A stretch of 64,000 bases of DNA, taken from assembly GCF_028683095.1 (NCBI RefSeq), contig NZ_JAJUBC010000002.1, forward strand, positions 124,001 through 188,000. The letters are read 5' to 3'. Below, one piece after another: positions 46,714 through 56,880 of the stretch. This stretch comes from Enterovibrio gelatinilyticus. Its GTDB lineage: Bacteria; Pseudomonadota; Gammaproteobacteria; Enterobacterales; Vibrionaceae. Within the stretch, counting starts at the first letter, position 1. Every line of letters begins with the position of its first letter. The position numbers and the translations under genes were made by a program. The notes under the pieces were generated by a model, which searched no databases, was not told the DNA's origin, and saw only the letters and a list, made by a program, of their open reading frames with translations.

Positions 46714-47733
46714 TTACAGATCAAACTTCACTTCATCAAGCAGTTTCATCGCTTTCGTGTGATTTTCTGCAATAGTTTCTAGCGGCAAATCGTCGGCAGT
46801 GTATTCACCCCAAGAAGCCACAAGCTCAGAGCGAGCAACACCAGGCTTCACTGGTTCTTCGAAGTTCACTTCCGCGTACATTTGCTGTGCTACGTCTGAC
46901 GTCAAAAACTCCATCAGTTTTTGCGCGTTATCTTTATTCGGCGCGTATTTCGCCATTGCCATACCGCTAATGTTTACGTGAGTACCATTGGCGTTTTTGC
47001 CAGGGTAATTCAGGTATACGCTGTCAGCCCATGTTTTTTGCTCTTCATCTGCCAGCATTTTACCAAGGTAGTAGCTGTTGCCCAGCGATACATCGCACAG
47101 ACCTTCAGAGATAGCTTTCACTTGGCCACGATCATTGCCTTGTGGCTTACGTGCTAGGTTTGCTTTTACGCCTTCCAACCAAGTTTTAGCCTCTGCCTCG
47201 CCATGATTAGCGATAACAGCAGAAACTAGCGATACATTGTACGGATGCTTACCAGAGCGTGTACAGATTTTTCCTTTCCATTCAGGCTTCGCAAGGTCCA
47301 TGTAATCAAAGTCATCGCCCAATTGACCAACACGATCACGTGAAGAGTAAACAGAACGAGAGCGTGTAGTCAGCGCAACCCAACGGTCTTCGCTGTCGCG
47401 ATATTGTGAAGGAACGTTCTCATCAATGATTTTGCTATCAACTGGCTGAACCAAGTCTTTGTTAACCAGTTCCATCAAGCGAGAGATATCAACCGTGAGC
47501 AGAACGTCTGCTGGGCTGTATTCGCCTTCCTGTTCAACCTTTTCCGCCATGCCTTTTTTCGCAAACTTCACGTTTACTTTAATGCCGGTTTCCTTGGTGA
47601 ACTCGTTTAGCATCGGTTCAATCAAAAATGGCTGACGGTAAGAGTAAACATTCACTTCTTCCGCAGCATTCGCAGCACCACTGGTACCCACAATCCCTAG
47701 CACCAAAGCAGATGCTGACAACAACTTTTTCAT
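46714..47733 (-). CDS. fbpA: Ferric iron ABC transporter, periplasmic binding protein
   Basis: A 339-residue transferrin-fold protein that binds Fe3+ in the periplasm. MKKLLSASALVLGIVGTSGAANA is the signal peptide. The mature part has EVNVYSYRQPFLIEPML and the iron-ligand Tyr pair in GNSYYLGKML. ATG 47733 follows AGGAAGG. The ORF extends to 47793, but that stretch contains the Fur box and no ribosome site. It is the first gene of fbpABC. Confidence 0.95.
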   Translation of the reverse strand: MKKLLSASALVLGIVGTSGAANAAEEVNVYSYRQPFLIEPMLNEFTKETGIKVNVKFAKKGMAEKVEQEGEYSPADVLLTVDISRLMELVNKDLVQPVDSKIIDENVPSQYRDSEDRWVALTTRSRSVYSSRDRVGQLGDDFDYMDLAKPEWKGKICTRSGKHPYNVSLVSAVIANHGEAEAKTWLEGVKANLARKPQGNDRGQVKAISEGLCDVSLGNSYYLGKMLADEEQKTWADSVYLNYPGKNANGTHVNISGMAMAKYAPNKDNAQKLMEFLTSDVAQQMYAEVNFEEPVKPGVARSELVASWGEYTADDLPLETIAENHTKAMKLLDEVKFDL

Positions 47734-47762
47734 GTTTTTCCTTCCTAAACCGAAACTGTAAT

Positions 47763-47781
47763 GAGAACGTTTATCAGTATC
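47763..47781 (-). promoter_or_regulatory. Fur box upstream of fbpA
   Basis: The minus strand reads GATACTGATAAACGTTCTC, a match at 15 of 19 positions to the Fur consensus GATAATGATAATCATTATC. A TATACT hexamer lies just upstream, so Fur would cover the promoter. The box is 30-48 bp before the fbpA ATG. Confidence 0.82.
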
Positions 47782-47834
47782 GTTAGTATACATATTACTA
47801 ATCCGGAATCAACACCATGCTTTAGCTATCAAAG

Positions 47835-47866
47835 AAAAAAGCCCCACAACGTAAAGATGTGAGGCT
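47835..47866 (-). terminator. Terminator of glnK-amtB
   Basis: On the minus strand AGCCTCACA pairs with TGTGGGGCT (one G-U) across a 9-nt loop, followed by TTTTT. It lies about 50 bp after the amtB stop. Confidence 0.8.
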
Positions 47867-47917
47867 CTTGTTAGCGTGTAATTTGTAACGGCTTATGTCA
47901 CAAAGCGTCTGCGTTTG

Positions 47918-49147
47918 TTATTTCACGCTAACAAACTCTGGGTAAGCATCTACACCACAATCGTGGAAATCCATGCCTTCTAGCTCTTCTTCTTCGGTTA
48001 CGCGAATGCCAATTGAGGCCTTCAGGAAACCCCAAACAACGAAGCTCGCACCGAATACCCACGCAAAGATAACGGCTGCACCGAAGATTTGCGCACCAAA
48101 GGTCGCATCTGCGTTGCTGAAAGGTACCGCTAGCAGACCAAACAGGCCACAGGTACCGTGTACTGAAATCGCGCCCACAGGATCATCAATCTTCAGTTTG
48201 TCGAGGCCAACGATACTGATAACAACCAATGCACCCGCCAAGCCACCAATCACAAGTGCAGCAACAGGAGAAGGGGATAGTGGATCAGCCGTGATAGCAA
48301 CCAAACCCGCCAATGCGCCGTTCAATACCATAGTGAGGTCTGCTTTACCCCATGCTGCTTTACAGACACCGAGTGCAACCAATGCACCTGCTGCCGCTGC
48401 CGCATTGGTGTTCAAGAAGATTTCACCGACAGCCGTTGCGTTCTCAAAATCAGAAATCATCAACTGAGAGCCGCCGTTAAAGCCAAACCAACCAAACCAC
48501 AGGATAAACGTACCCAAAGTTGCTAGCGGCATGTTTGAGCCTGGAATTGGGTAGATTTGACCGTTTTTACCGTATTTGCCTTTACGTGCACCCAGCAGTA
48601 ATACGCCAGCAAGTGCAGCAGCTGCGCCCGCCATGTGAACGATACCTGAGCCCGCAAAGTCGCTAAAGCCTGCTTCTGATAGGAAGCCACCGCCCCATGT
48701 CCAGTAACCTTCAACAGGGTAGATAAACGCGGTCAGTACCACAGAAAATGCGAGAAAAGCCCAAAGCTTCATACGCTCGGCAACCGCACCAGACACAACA
48801 GACATGGCTGTTGCAACGAAGACAACTTGGAAGAAGAAGTCAGAAGCTAGAGAGTGATCCGCGCCTTCGCTTTGTGTGCCAATCAAGAACCCTAGAGATG
48901 GCAACCAGCCAGCCTCGGCGTTATCGACGTACATGATGTTGTAGCCCACTAGCAAGTAAGTTGTACAAGCAATGGCATACAAACAAATGTTTTTAGTCAG
49001 GATTTCGGTGGTGTTTTTTGAGCGAACCAAGCCCGCCTCTAACATGGCAAAGCCAGCGGCCATCCACATTACTAGTGCACCTGAAATCAAAAAGAAAAAT
49101 GTATCAAGTGCGTATCGCAACTCAGTCACAGTGGTTAATAATTCCAT
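47918..49147 (-). CDS. amtB: Ammonium transporter AmtB
   Basis: A 409-residue inner-membrane ammonium channel with 11 expected helices. The twin pore His are in GSGIVHMAGAAAAL and ISVHGTCGLFGL. MWMAAGFAMLEAGLVRSKN and GGSQLMISDF are family motifs. GGGAG precedes ATG 49147. It is 21 bp after glnK, whose product plugs the channel when nitrogen is plentiful. Confidence 0.96.
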   Translation of the reverse strand: MELLTTVTELRYALDTFFFLISGALVMWMAAGFAMLEAGLVRSKNTTEILTKNICLYAIACTTYLLVGYNIMYVDNAEAGWLPSLGFLIGTQSEGADHSLASDFFFQVVFVATAMSVVSGAVAERMKLWAFLAFSVVLTAFIYPVEGYWTWGGGFLSEAGFSDFAGSGIVHMAGAAAALAGVLLLGARKGKYGKNGQIYPIPGSNMPLATLGTFILWFGWFGFNGGSQLMISDFENATAVGEIFLNTNAAAAAGALVALGVCKAAWGKADLTMVLNGALAGLVAITADPLSPSPVAALVIGGLAGALVVISIVGLDKLKIDDPVGAISVHGTCGLFGLLAVPFSNADATFGAQIFGAAVIFAWVFGASFVVWGFLKASIGIRVTEEEELEGMDFHDCGVDAYPEFVSVK

Positions 49148-49168
49148 GTTCTATTCTCCCTTAAACCC

Positions 49169-49684
<516 letters not shown>

Positions 49685-49786
49685 TCAGTCATGCACCATC
49701 GGGTGGCATACAGAAAAAATATAACGCGTATCACTCTTTAGGCATGCGGCATTCCGTTTCCGCAACCGATTGAAATTAAAAGATAA

Positions 49787-50164
49787 CTATCGACCATAAC
49801 GACGAATAAAGTCTTGCCATGCTTCAAGTAGCACCGCGAGATCTTCTGGCCCACAAAGCGACATACTTTCTTCTTCGTATGTGTGCAGATCATTTTCTGG
49901 CATCTCTTCGTCATACCCTTCAATCAACACATTCGCTTGCACCAAGGCTTCTTCTTGCGTGAGTTGTAAATGGAAGACCTTACCCGCTCTATTCCATTCC
50001 CCACCTTGCGCCATCACCGCCTGTAAATGGTTAAGAACATTATCAATTTCAGCATGATCTGTGCCTAGTTCATCAATCAGCCAGCGACCGAGTGCTTCAT
50101 GCCCCATTGGCAGTTCCGCATGAAAACTGTCATCTAAAGTATTGCGTCGAAATTCATAGTCCAC
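49787..50164 (-). CDS. yacL: YacL family protein (UPF0231)
   Basis: A 125-residue acidic protein of the UPF0231/YacL family (MDYEFRRNTLDDSFHAELPMGHEALGRWL, with Met from GTG). GTG 50164 follows GAGG by 7 nt. Function unknown. In E. coli yacL is next to acnB; here the glycerate module lies between them. No clear terminator is seen after it. Confidence 0.9.
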   Translation of the reverse strand: MDYEFRRNTLDDSFHAELPMGHEALGRWLIDELGTDHAEIDNVLNHLQAVMAQGGEWNRAGKVFHLQLTQEEALVQANVLIEGYDEEMPENDLHTYEEESMSLCGPEDLAVLLEAWQDFIRRYGR

Positions 50165-50260
50165 GTGGTATCCTCGATATCACCGTATTGCCAGTCATCA
50201 AAAACCGAGACTAAGCTGGCAGTTATAAAAGTGTGCCTATTTTCAGGATCTGAAGACCCA

Positions 50261-51412
50261 ATGCAACTCAATACCATGATCGCACGCCAGATCGTCGAGA
50301 GAACGATGAAAATCATCGGTCATTCCGTCAATGTCATGGATGAACGCGGCCTAATTATAGGCTCGGGAGACCCAAGTCGTTTGCATCAAAGGCACGAAGG
50401 CGCATTATTGACACTCGCTGAGAACCGAATTGTTGAAATTGATGAAGCAACATCAAATTCTCTAAAAGGGGTTAAGCCGGGAATAAACCTTCCAGTGATG
50501 TTCAACAACAAAGCCATTGGCGTGGTGGGCATCTCGGGTTTGCCCGACCAAGTGCGAAACTATGGCGAACTGGTGAAGATGACCGCAGAGCTCATCGTTG
50601 AGCAAGCCGCATTTATCTCCCAGATGCAATGGGACAAACGTCATCGTGAAGAGTTGGTGCTTCAGCTTATTAATGAGTCCGAGCTGAACAATCAACAATT
50701 GCTATCGATTGCACGAGGTTTGGATCTTGATCTTGAGCAGCCCCGCGTCGCCGCAGTGGTAAAACTCTTGCCTCGAGATGCTGAAACCCTTTCGCTCGAA
50801 CACCTGCAATCCATGGTACACATGCTCGAAAACCCTGAACGAGATAATCTCGTCGGTATATCTTCAGTATCACGCCACGAAATTGTCGTGCTTAAACCCA
50901 TCACTACTGAACATGGTGAATGGTCTCAGCAATCCGAACACAAAAAAGTCAAAAAACTCCTTAAACGTATTTCCGATCAGAAATCATTTCATGTGCAAAT
51001 CGCTTACGGGGGCTATTTCCCGTCGCTAAAGGGGCTCTCGCGCTCTTACCAAACAGCCAGTGCAACACTCGCTGCTGGGCAGCACCAAGGCTCTGTTCTG
51101 TTTTATGAAAATCATACTCTCCCAGTTCTTTTGAGCGCGATGCCCGATAACGATTGGCGAACGCGTCAGCTGCACGAGCCAATGCTGGCACTCATAAAAA
51201 ATGATACTCGCGGCACACTCACTAAAACACTCATCGCCTTTTTTGATCAAAATTGTGATTTGGTTCAAACGTGCGAAAGTCTGCATATTCATCGCAATAC
51301 GCTGCGATATCGCCTTCAGCAAATCAATCAAGCAACCTCTTTAAATATCAATCAATTAGAAGGAAAAACCCTTCTATATTTGTCGTTTTTAAAATGGCAG
51401 CAAAACACCTAA
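50261..51412 (+). CDS. cdaR: CdaR-type sugar diacid/glycerate regulator
   Basis: A 383-residue transcription activator of the CdaR group. N-terminal sugar-diacid recognition domain (about 5-135; NVMDERGLIIGSGDPSRL, HEGALLTLAENR), a central GGDEF-like region and a C-terminal PucR helix-turn-helix (CESLHIHRNTLRYRLQQI). ATG 50261 is chosen by alignment with E. coli CdaR (385 residues); the ORF extends to 50165 without family similarity. It lies just before the GntP permease and glycerate kinase genes and probably activates them. Confidence 0.91.
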   Translation: MQLNTMIARQIVERTMKIIGHSVNVMDERGLIIGSGDPSRLHQRHEGALLTLAENRIVEIDEATSNSLKGVKPGINLPVMFNNKAIGVVGISGLPDQVRNYGELVKMTAELIVEQAAFISQMQWDKRHREELVLQLINESELNNQQLLSIARGLDLDLEQPRVAAVVKLLPRDAETLSLEHLQSMVHMLENPERDNLVGISSVSRHEIVVLKPITTEHGEWSQQSEHKKVKKLLKRISDQKSFHVQIAYGGYFPSLKGLSRSYQTASATLAAGQHQGSVLFYENHTLPVLLSAMPDNDWRTRQLHEPMLALIKNDTRGTLTKTLIAFFDQNCDLVQTCESLHIHRNTLRYRLQQINQATSLNINQLEGKTLLYLSFLKWQQNT

Positions 51413-51430
51413 ATTGTGCAAATGCACAAT
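51413..51430. promoter_or_regulatory. Palindromic operator candidate upstream of the glycerate genes
   Basis: ATTGTGC-AAAT-GCACAAT, with perfect 7-bp arms, lies immediately after the cdaR stop and about 105 bp before the permease start. The best candidate ligand is CdaR, by position only. Confidence 0.55.
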
Positions 51431-51535
51431 ATTGATTGAATTTCATCGCACTATCTTTAGTCAGTTGCCCAATGCTAATCACTCATACTGGGCGTACAGT
51501 GCTGATAGTTTTTCGTTTCAGCCGAGAAGTATGAG

Positions 51536-52801
51536 ATGACCGAAGTATCTACATTGGGCGCATTGGCAGCCCTCATCGTTTCCATAACACTGATTTTAAG
51601 AAAAGTACCGCCAGCCTACGGCATGATCATTGGTGCACTCGTCGGCGGTATTGTCGGTGGCGTATCTTTAACAGACACCGTGACCCTCATGATTGGCGGC
51701 GCACAAGGTATCGTGACAGCGGTACTTCGCATTCTAGCTGCAGGTATTCTCGCTGGCGTACTGATCGAATCTGGCGCCGCAACCACCATCGCCGAAACCA
51801 TCGTGAAGAAAGTGGGCGAAACACGCGCCCTGCTTGCATTGGCAGTCGCCACCATGATCTTAACCGCTGTTGGCGTGTTCGTGGATGTTGCCGTGATCAC
51901 CGTTGCACCCATTGCTCTAGCCATTGCACGTCGTGCAGACCTTTCCAAAATGGCAATTTTGCTTGCCATGGTAGGCGGCGGTAAGGCAGGTAATGTGATG
52001 TCACCAAACCCGAATGCCATTGCAGCAGCCGATGCCTTCAATGTCCCGCTAACCTCGGTGATGGCTGCAGGTGTGATCCCCGGCTTGTGCGGCATGATGG
52101 TGGCATATTTCATCGCATTGAAACTGAAAAATCGTGGTAGCAAAGTTGCCGCTCATGAAGTGGTTGATGTCGATATGAGTCGCCTGCCTTCTTTTGCCAC
52201 CGCCATGGTCGCGCCGCTCGTCGCCATTTCTTTGCTGGCACTTCGCCCTATTGCCGGTATCAATATCGACCCGCTAATTGCTTTGCCTTTAGGTGGCTTA
52301 CTGGGTGCGCTTGCTATGCGCCGAGGCCGCGATACCAACCACTTTGCTGTTTCTGGATTAAATCGCATGGCTCCAGTGGCAGTGATGCTATTAGGTACAG
52401 GTACGTTGGCTGGGATTATAGCTAACTCAGGCCTGAAAAACGGCTTGATTGACCTGCTGACTACATCAGGTTTGCCATCTTATTTACTGGCTCCGTTCTC
52501 TGGTGCCCTGATGTCACTAGCGACCGCGTCCACCACTGCCGGTACAGCTGTCGCAAGTAGCGTGTTTGCCAACACCATCCTTGAACTTGGCGTTCCAGCC
52601 CTTGCTGGCGCTGCAATGATCCACGCTGGTGCAACCGTGTTTGACCACATGCCTCACGGCAGCTTCTTCCATGCTACCGGTGGCGCAGTGCATATGGACA
52701 TGAAAGAACGCTTGAAGCTTATTCCATACGAATCCGCTGTTGGTTTCGTTATCGCACTTATCTCTACACTGATCTTTGGTGTGTTTGGCCTATTTGTATA
52801 A
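51536..52801 (+). CDS. GntP family permease, probable glycerate transporter
   Basis: A 421-residue inner-membrane protein with about 12 hydrophobic segments. GntP/gluconate-symporter features: GKAGNVMSPNPNAIAAADAF, LATASTTAGTAVASSVF and HAGATVFDHMPHGSFFH. Context between cdaR and glycerate kinase, the same trio as in Haemophilus influenzae, points to glycerate or a related hydroxy acid as substrate. It is 11 bp before the kinase gene. Confidence 0.9.
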   Translation: MTEVSTLGALAALIVSITLILRKVPPAYGMIIGALVGGIVGGVSLTDTVTLMIGGAQGIVTAVLRILAAGILAGVLIESGAATTIAETIVKKVGETRALLALAVATMILTAVGVFVDVAVITVAPIALAIARRADLSKMAILLAMVGGGKAGNVMSPNPNAIAAADAFNVPLTSVMAAGVIPGLCGMMVAYFIALKLKNRGSKVAAHEVVDVDMSRLPSFATAMVAPLVAISLLALRPIAGINIDPLIALPLGGLLGALAMRRGRDTNHFAVSGLNRMAPVAVMLLGTGTLAGIIANSGLKNGLIDLLTTSGLPSYLLAPFSGALMSLATASTTAGTAVASSVFANTILELGVPALAGAAMIHAGATVFDHMPHGSFFHATGGAVHMDMKERLKLIPYESAVGFVIALISTLIFGVFGLFV

Positions 52802-52812
52802 GGACGTTACTG

Positions 52813-53952
52813 ATGAAAATTGTTATTGCTCCAGATTCTTACAAAGAAAGTTTGTCTGCCATGGACGTTGCAACCGCAATCGAAACGGGCTTTAAACACA
52901 TCATGCCAGATGCAACCATCGTGAAACTGCCAATGGCAGATGGCGGTGAAGGAACCGTTCAATCCATGATTGATGCGACAGGTGGTCGACTTGTCGATGT
53001 GACGGTAACAGGACCATTGGGCACGCCAGTGGAAGGATTCTTTGGCCTACTCGGTGATGGCGAAACCGCAGTCATCGAAATGGCGGCAGCATCCGGTCTG
53101 CACCTTGTTCCCACTGCATCGCGTAACCCATTGTTGACCACCAGCTTTGGTACAGGCGAGCTCATCAAAGCGGCACTGGATTTAGGGGTTAAGCACCTTA
53201 TTGTTGGCATTGGTGGCAGCGCAACCAATGACGGTGGTGCTGGTATGGCACAAGCATTGGGTATAAAACTGCAAGATGAAGCAGGCAACCCTATCGCATT
53301 TGGCGGTGGCGCGCTGAGTACCTTACATACCATTGATACCTCTGGGATTGACCCACGCCTAGCCAACGTAAAGCTGGAAGTAGCCTGTGACGTCGATAAC
53401 CCGCTGTGTGGTGGAAAAGGCGCATCTGTTGTTTTTGGCCCTCAAAAAGGCGCAACACCAGAGATGGTCAGCACCTTGGACAGCAACCTCGCACATTATG
53501 CTGAGATCATGAAGATTCAGTTAAACAGTGATGTCAAAAACCGTGCAGGCGCAGGCGCTGCAGGTGGCATGGGTGCTGCATTGTTAGGTCTGTTTGATGC
53601 GGATTTACGTCCGGGTATCGAGATCGTCATGGATGCGGTGAATCTCTCTGAACATTTGAAAGATGCGGATTTGGTGATCACCGGTGAAGGCCGTATCGAC
53701 AGCCAAACCATTCACGGCAAAACCCCTATCGGTGTGGCGCGTTGTGCGAAAACCTTTGGTCTGCCAGTGATTGGTATTGCTGGCAGCATTACCCAAGACA
53801 GCGTCGTCGTGTATGACCATGGCATTGATGTGTTGTTTAGCGTGGTATCCGGTGCGTGTACGTTGGAAGATGCGCTGGCCAATGCGAAAGAGAACGTTGA
53901 ACTGACCGCCCAGAATGTAGCGAGAATGATGGCGGTTGGCCGCCATAGCTAA
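52813..53952 (+). CDS. glxK: Glycerate kinase (GarK/GlxK type)
   Basis: Phosphorylates D-glycerate to feed it into glycolysis. The 379-residue product has MKIVIAPDSYKESLSA, MADGGEGTV, GIGGSATNDGGAGMAQALG and ITGEGRIDSQT of glycerate kinase family 1. It completes the cdaR-permease-kinase set and is followed by a strong terminator. Whether the product is 2- or 3-phosphoglycerate cannot be told from sequence; the E. coli GarK/GlxK enzymes make 2-phosphoglycerate. Confidence 0.94.
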   Translation: MKIVIAPDSYKESLSAMDVATAIETGFKHIMPDATIVKLPMADGGEGTVQSMIDATGGRLVDVTVTGPLGTPVEGFFGLLGDGETAVIEMAAASGLHLVPTASRNPLLTTSFGTGELIKAALDLGVKHLIVGIGGSATNDGGAGMAQALGIKLQDEAGNPIAFGGGALSTLHTIDTSGIDPRLANVKLEVACDVDNPLCGGKGASVVFGPQKGATPEMVSTLDSNLAHYAEIMKIQLNSDVKNRAGAGAAGGMGAALLGLFDADLRPGIEIVMDAVNLSEHLKDADLVITGEGRIDSQTIHGKTPIGVARCAKTFGLPVIGIAGSITQDSVVVYDHGIDVLFSVVSGACTLEDALANAKENVELTAQNVARMMAVGRHS

Positions 53953-53983
53953 CAAACGCTTCTCCTCGCTACAGACAGGTACA

Positions 53984-54011
53984 AAAAAGCCTCCAACTCA
54001 GGAGGCTTTTT
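53984..54011. terminator. Bidirectional terminator between glycerate kinase and acnB
   Basis: AAAAGCCTCC-AACTCA-GGAGGCTTTT with A and T runs on the two sides, 30 bp after the kinase stop and 46 bp from the acnB stop on the other strand. Confidence 0.93.
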
Positions 54012-54056
54012 CTTATCTAGCGTCTCGTATCTCAAAGAAAGAGACTCACCGAGCAG

Positions 54057-56654
54057 TTATACCGCAGCTTGGATGATCACATCATCTGCTTTCTTGGTGT
54101 ACTGCTCCATGCGGTGGAAGTTCAGGTAGCGATACGTATCGGCTGCTGTTGCATCGATTTGTTTCGCAAACTCTAAATACTCTTCAACCGTTGGGATACG
54201 ACCAATGATCGCGCCGACCGATGCCAGTTCCGCAGAAGACAGGTAAACATTCGCACCTGTACCTAGGCGGTTCGGGAAGTTACGGGTAGAGGTAGACAGT
54301 ACGGTTGCTTTATCAGCAACGCGCGCTTGGTTACCCATACACAGTGAACATCCTGGCGTTTCGATACGCACACCTGCACGGCCGAAGATACCGTAGTAAC
54401 CTTCTTCCGTTAGCTGGTCGCGGTCCATTTTCGTTGGTGGTGCAACCCATAGACGTGTTTCAAGCGTGCCGCCGAACTTGTCCAGAAGTTTACCAGCCGC
54501 ACGGAAGTGACCAATATTGGTCATACAGCTACCAATGAAGACTTCGTCAACCTTGTCACCCGCAACGTCAGAAAGCAGACGTGCATCATCAGGATCATTC
54601 GGCGCACACAGAATTGGCTCTTTAATGTCAGCAAGATCGATTTCGATCACTTCTGCGTACTCAGCGTCTTTGTCCGCTTCCATCAGTTCTGGATTCGCCA
54701 ACCACGCTTCCATCGCTGAAATACGACGTTCGATAGTACGAGGATCGCCGTAACCTTCGCTGATCATCCACTTCAACATCACGATGTTAGAGTTTAGGTA
54801 TTCAGACACTGACTCTTGAGACAGCTTAACGGTACAACCTGCCGCTGAACGCTCTGCAGATGCGTCTGACAGTTCAAACGCTTGCTCAACCGTCAGGTGT
54901 TCAACACCTTCGATTTCAAGTACACGGCCAGAGAATGCATTGATCTTACCCGCTTTCTCAACGGTCAGAAGACCTTGCTTGATGCCGTAGTAAGGGATTG
55001 CATGAACAAGGTCACGTAGCGTGATACCCGGCTGCATTTCACCTTTAAAGCGCACCAAAATAGATTCAGGCATGTCCAACGGCATCACGCCTGTTGCTGC
55101 CGCAAACGCAACCAGACCAGAACCTGCAGGGAACGAAATACCCAGAGGGAAACGGGTGTGTGAGTCACCACCTGTACCAACGGTATCAGGCAGTAGCATA
55201 CGGTTCAGCCATGAGTGGATAACACCATCACCCGGACGCAGTGCCACACCGCCGCGGTTCTGAATGAAATCAGGTAGCGTGTGGTGAGTAACAACATCAA
55301 CAGGTTTTGGGTACGCAGACGTGTGACAGAAAGACTGCATCGTCAAATCCGCAGAGAAGCCAAGACACGCAAGGTCTTTCAGCTCATCACGGGTCATAGG
55401 GCCAGTGGTGTCCTGAGAACCGACGGTAGTCATCTTAGGCTCGCAGTATGTGCCCGGACGGATACCTTCAACGCCACATGCTTTACCGACCATTTTCTGA
55501 GCCAGCGTAAAGCCTTTACCCGTATCGGCAACTGCCTGTGGACGGCGGAAAACATCTGATGCTTCAAGACCTAGTGCTTCACGTGCACGGTCCGTCAAAC
55601 CACGACCGATGATTAATGGAATACGACCACCAGCACGCACTTCATCATAAAGCACGTCTGTTTTCAGAGCGAAAGTCGACAGCACTTCGTCTGATGCATT
55701 GCTGCGTACTTCACCTTTGAATGGGTACACATCAATCACATCGCCCATGCCAAGCTTAGACACGTCCAATTCGATTGGCAGCGCGCCTGCATCTTCCATG
55801 GTGTTGAAGAAGATTGGGGCAATTTTGCCACCTAGGCAGTAACCACCCGCACGCTTGTTCGGTACGTTAGGGATGTCATCACCCATGAACCAAAGCACAG
55901 AGTTGGTCGCAGACTTACGAGAAGAACCCGTACCCACAACGTCGCCCACGTACACAAGTTGGTGGCCTTTTTCTTTTAGCGCTTCAATTTGTTTGATAGA
56001 GCCAATCACACCAGGTTGGTCTGGTTCGATACCATCGCGAGCATTCTTCAGCATTGCTAGCGCATGCAGAGGAATATCTGGGCGAGACCAAGCATCAGGT
56101 GCTGGTGACAAGTCATCGGTATTGGTTTCACCAGTGACTTTAAATACGGTTAGCGTGACTTTTTCTGGCACGTTTGGTTTAGACAGGAACCACTCAGCAT
56201 CTGCCCAAGATTGCATGATTTGCTTCGCGTGAACATTACCCGCTTTCGCTTTCTCTTCCACATCGTAGAAAGAATCAAACATCAACAGCGTGTGAGACAG
56301 GGCTTTTGCCGCGATTGGTGCGAGTGCTTCATCTTCCAGCAAACCAATCAGCGATTCGATGTTATAGCCACCTTGCATGGTGCCTAGCAATTCAACAGCT
56401 TTCTCTTTGCTGACAAGTGGAGACGAAGCTTCACCTTTAGCAACCGCAGACAAAAAGCCAGCTTTAACATAGGCAGCTTCATCAACACCAGGTGGAATAC
56501 GGTTTTCAAGCAGGTCGACAAGGATAGCTTCTTCGCCTGCTGGTGGATTCTTGAGTAATTCGATTAGGCTTGCGGTTTGTTCCGCATCAAGTGGTTTAGG
56601 GACAATACCCTGAGCAGCACGTTCTTCGACGTGTTTACGGTAGGCTTCAAGCAC
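54057..56654 (-). CDS. acnB: Aconitate hydratase B
   Basis: Isomerises citrate to isocitrate in the TCA cycle. The 4Fe-4S ligands are in [10 protein letters not shown] and GCSLCMGNQ. The N-terminal HEAT-like domain has [17 protein letters not shown] 56654 (LEAYRKHV) follows AGGA by 7 nt and gives 865 residues, the same length as in E. coli. The ORF extends to 56693 with [13 protein letters not shown], which matches no family start. It is transcribed toward the glycerate genes. Confidence 0.95.
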   Translation of the reverse strand: MLEAYRKHVEERAAQGIVPKPLDAEQTASLIELLKNPPAGEEAILVDLLENRIPPGVDEAAYVKAGFLSAVAKGEASSPLVSKEKAVELLGTMQGGYNIESLIGLLEDEALAPIAAKALSHTLLMFDSFYDVEEKAKAGNVHAKQIMQSWADAEWFLSKPNVPEKVTLTVFKVTGETNTDDLSPAPDAWSRPDIPLHALAMLKNARDGIEPDQPGVIGSIKQIEALKEKGHQLVYVGDVVGTGSSRKSATNSVLWFMGDDIPNVPNKRAGGYCLGGKIAPIFFNTMEDAGALPIELDVSKLGMGDVIDVYPFKGEVRSNASDEVLSTFALKTDVLYDEVRAGGRIPLIIGRGLTDRAREALGLEASDVFRRPQAVADTGKGFTLAQKMVGKACGVEGIRPGTYCEPKMTTVGSQDTTGPMTRDELKDLACLGFSADLTMQSFCHTSAYPKPVDVVTHHTLPDFIQNRGGVALRPGDGVIHSWLNRMLLPDTVGTGGDSHTRFPLGISFPAGSGLVAFAAATGVMPLDMPESILVRFKGEMQPGITLRDLVHAIPYYGIKQGLLTVEKAGKINAFSGRVLEIEGVEHLTVEQAFELSDASAERSAAGCTVKLSQESVSEYLNSNIVMLKWMISEGYGDPRTIERRISAMEAWLANPELMEADKDAEYAEVIEIDLADIKEPILCAPNDPDDARLLSDVAGDKVDEVFIGSCMTNIGHFRAAGKLLDKFGGTLETRLWVAPPTKMDRDQLTEEGYYGIFGRAGVRIETPGCSLCMGNQARVADKATVLSTSTRNFPNRLGTGANVYLSSAELASVGAIIGRIPTVEEYLEFAKQIDATAADTYRYLNFHRMEQYTKKADDVIIQAAV

Positions 56655-56845
56655 GACGTTTTCCTCATATTGCGGTCTGACCATCACGGTCAAACATCCT
56701 TGGAATTAAGCTCGGCTTGCAGGCACTTAACGAAGTGTAGGGGTGACTATCTTTCTATAGTGCCCTGCATGACGAAGCTGGTATGTTATCACTTTTTAAC
56801 CAAATTTTAAATTCCAACCCCGGAATGAAACATTTGATTTAGCAA

Positions 56846-56868
56846 CAAGAAAAGGGAGTCCTCCCTTC
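56846..56868 (-). terminator. Terminator of the patatin autotransporter gene
   Basis: On the minus strand AAGGGAG-GA-CTCCCTT is followed by TTCTTG, 13 bp after the stop. The stem is strong but the T run is short. Confidence 0.65.
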
Positions 56869-56880
56869 ACTTTTGGACCT

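Noticed and set aside
47973..48467. 164-codon frame antisense to amtB
   Set aside because: Ala/Pro/Thr-rich shadow of the membrane-protein codons; amtB is intact and conserved on the other strand.
51616..52143. 175-codon frame antisense to the GntP permease
   Set aside because: Shadow frame without family features; similar shadows occur opposite glycerate kinase (52959-53366) and acnB (55855-56232).
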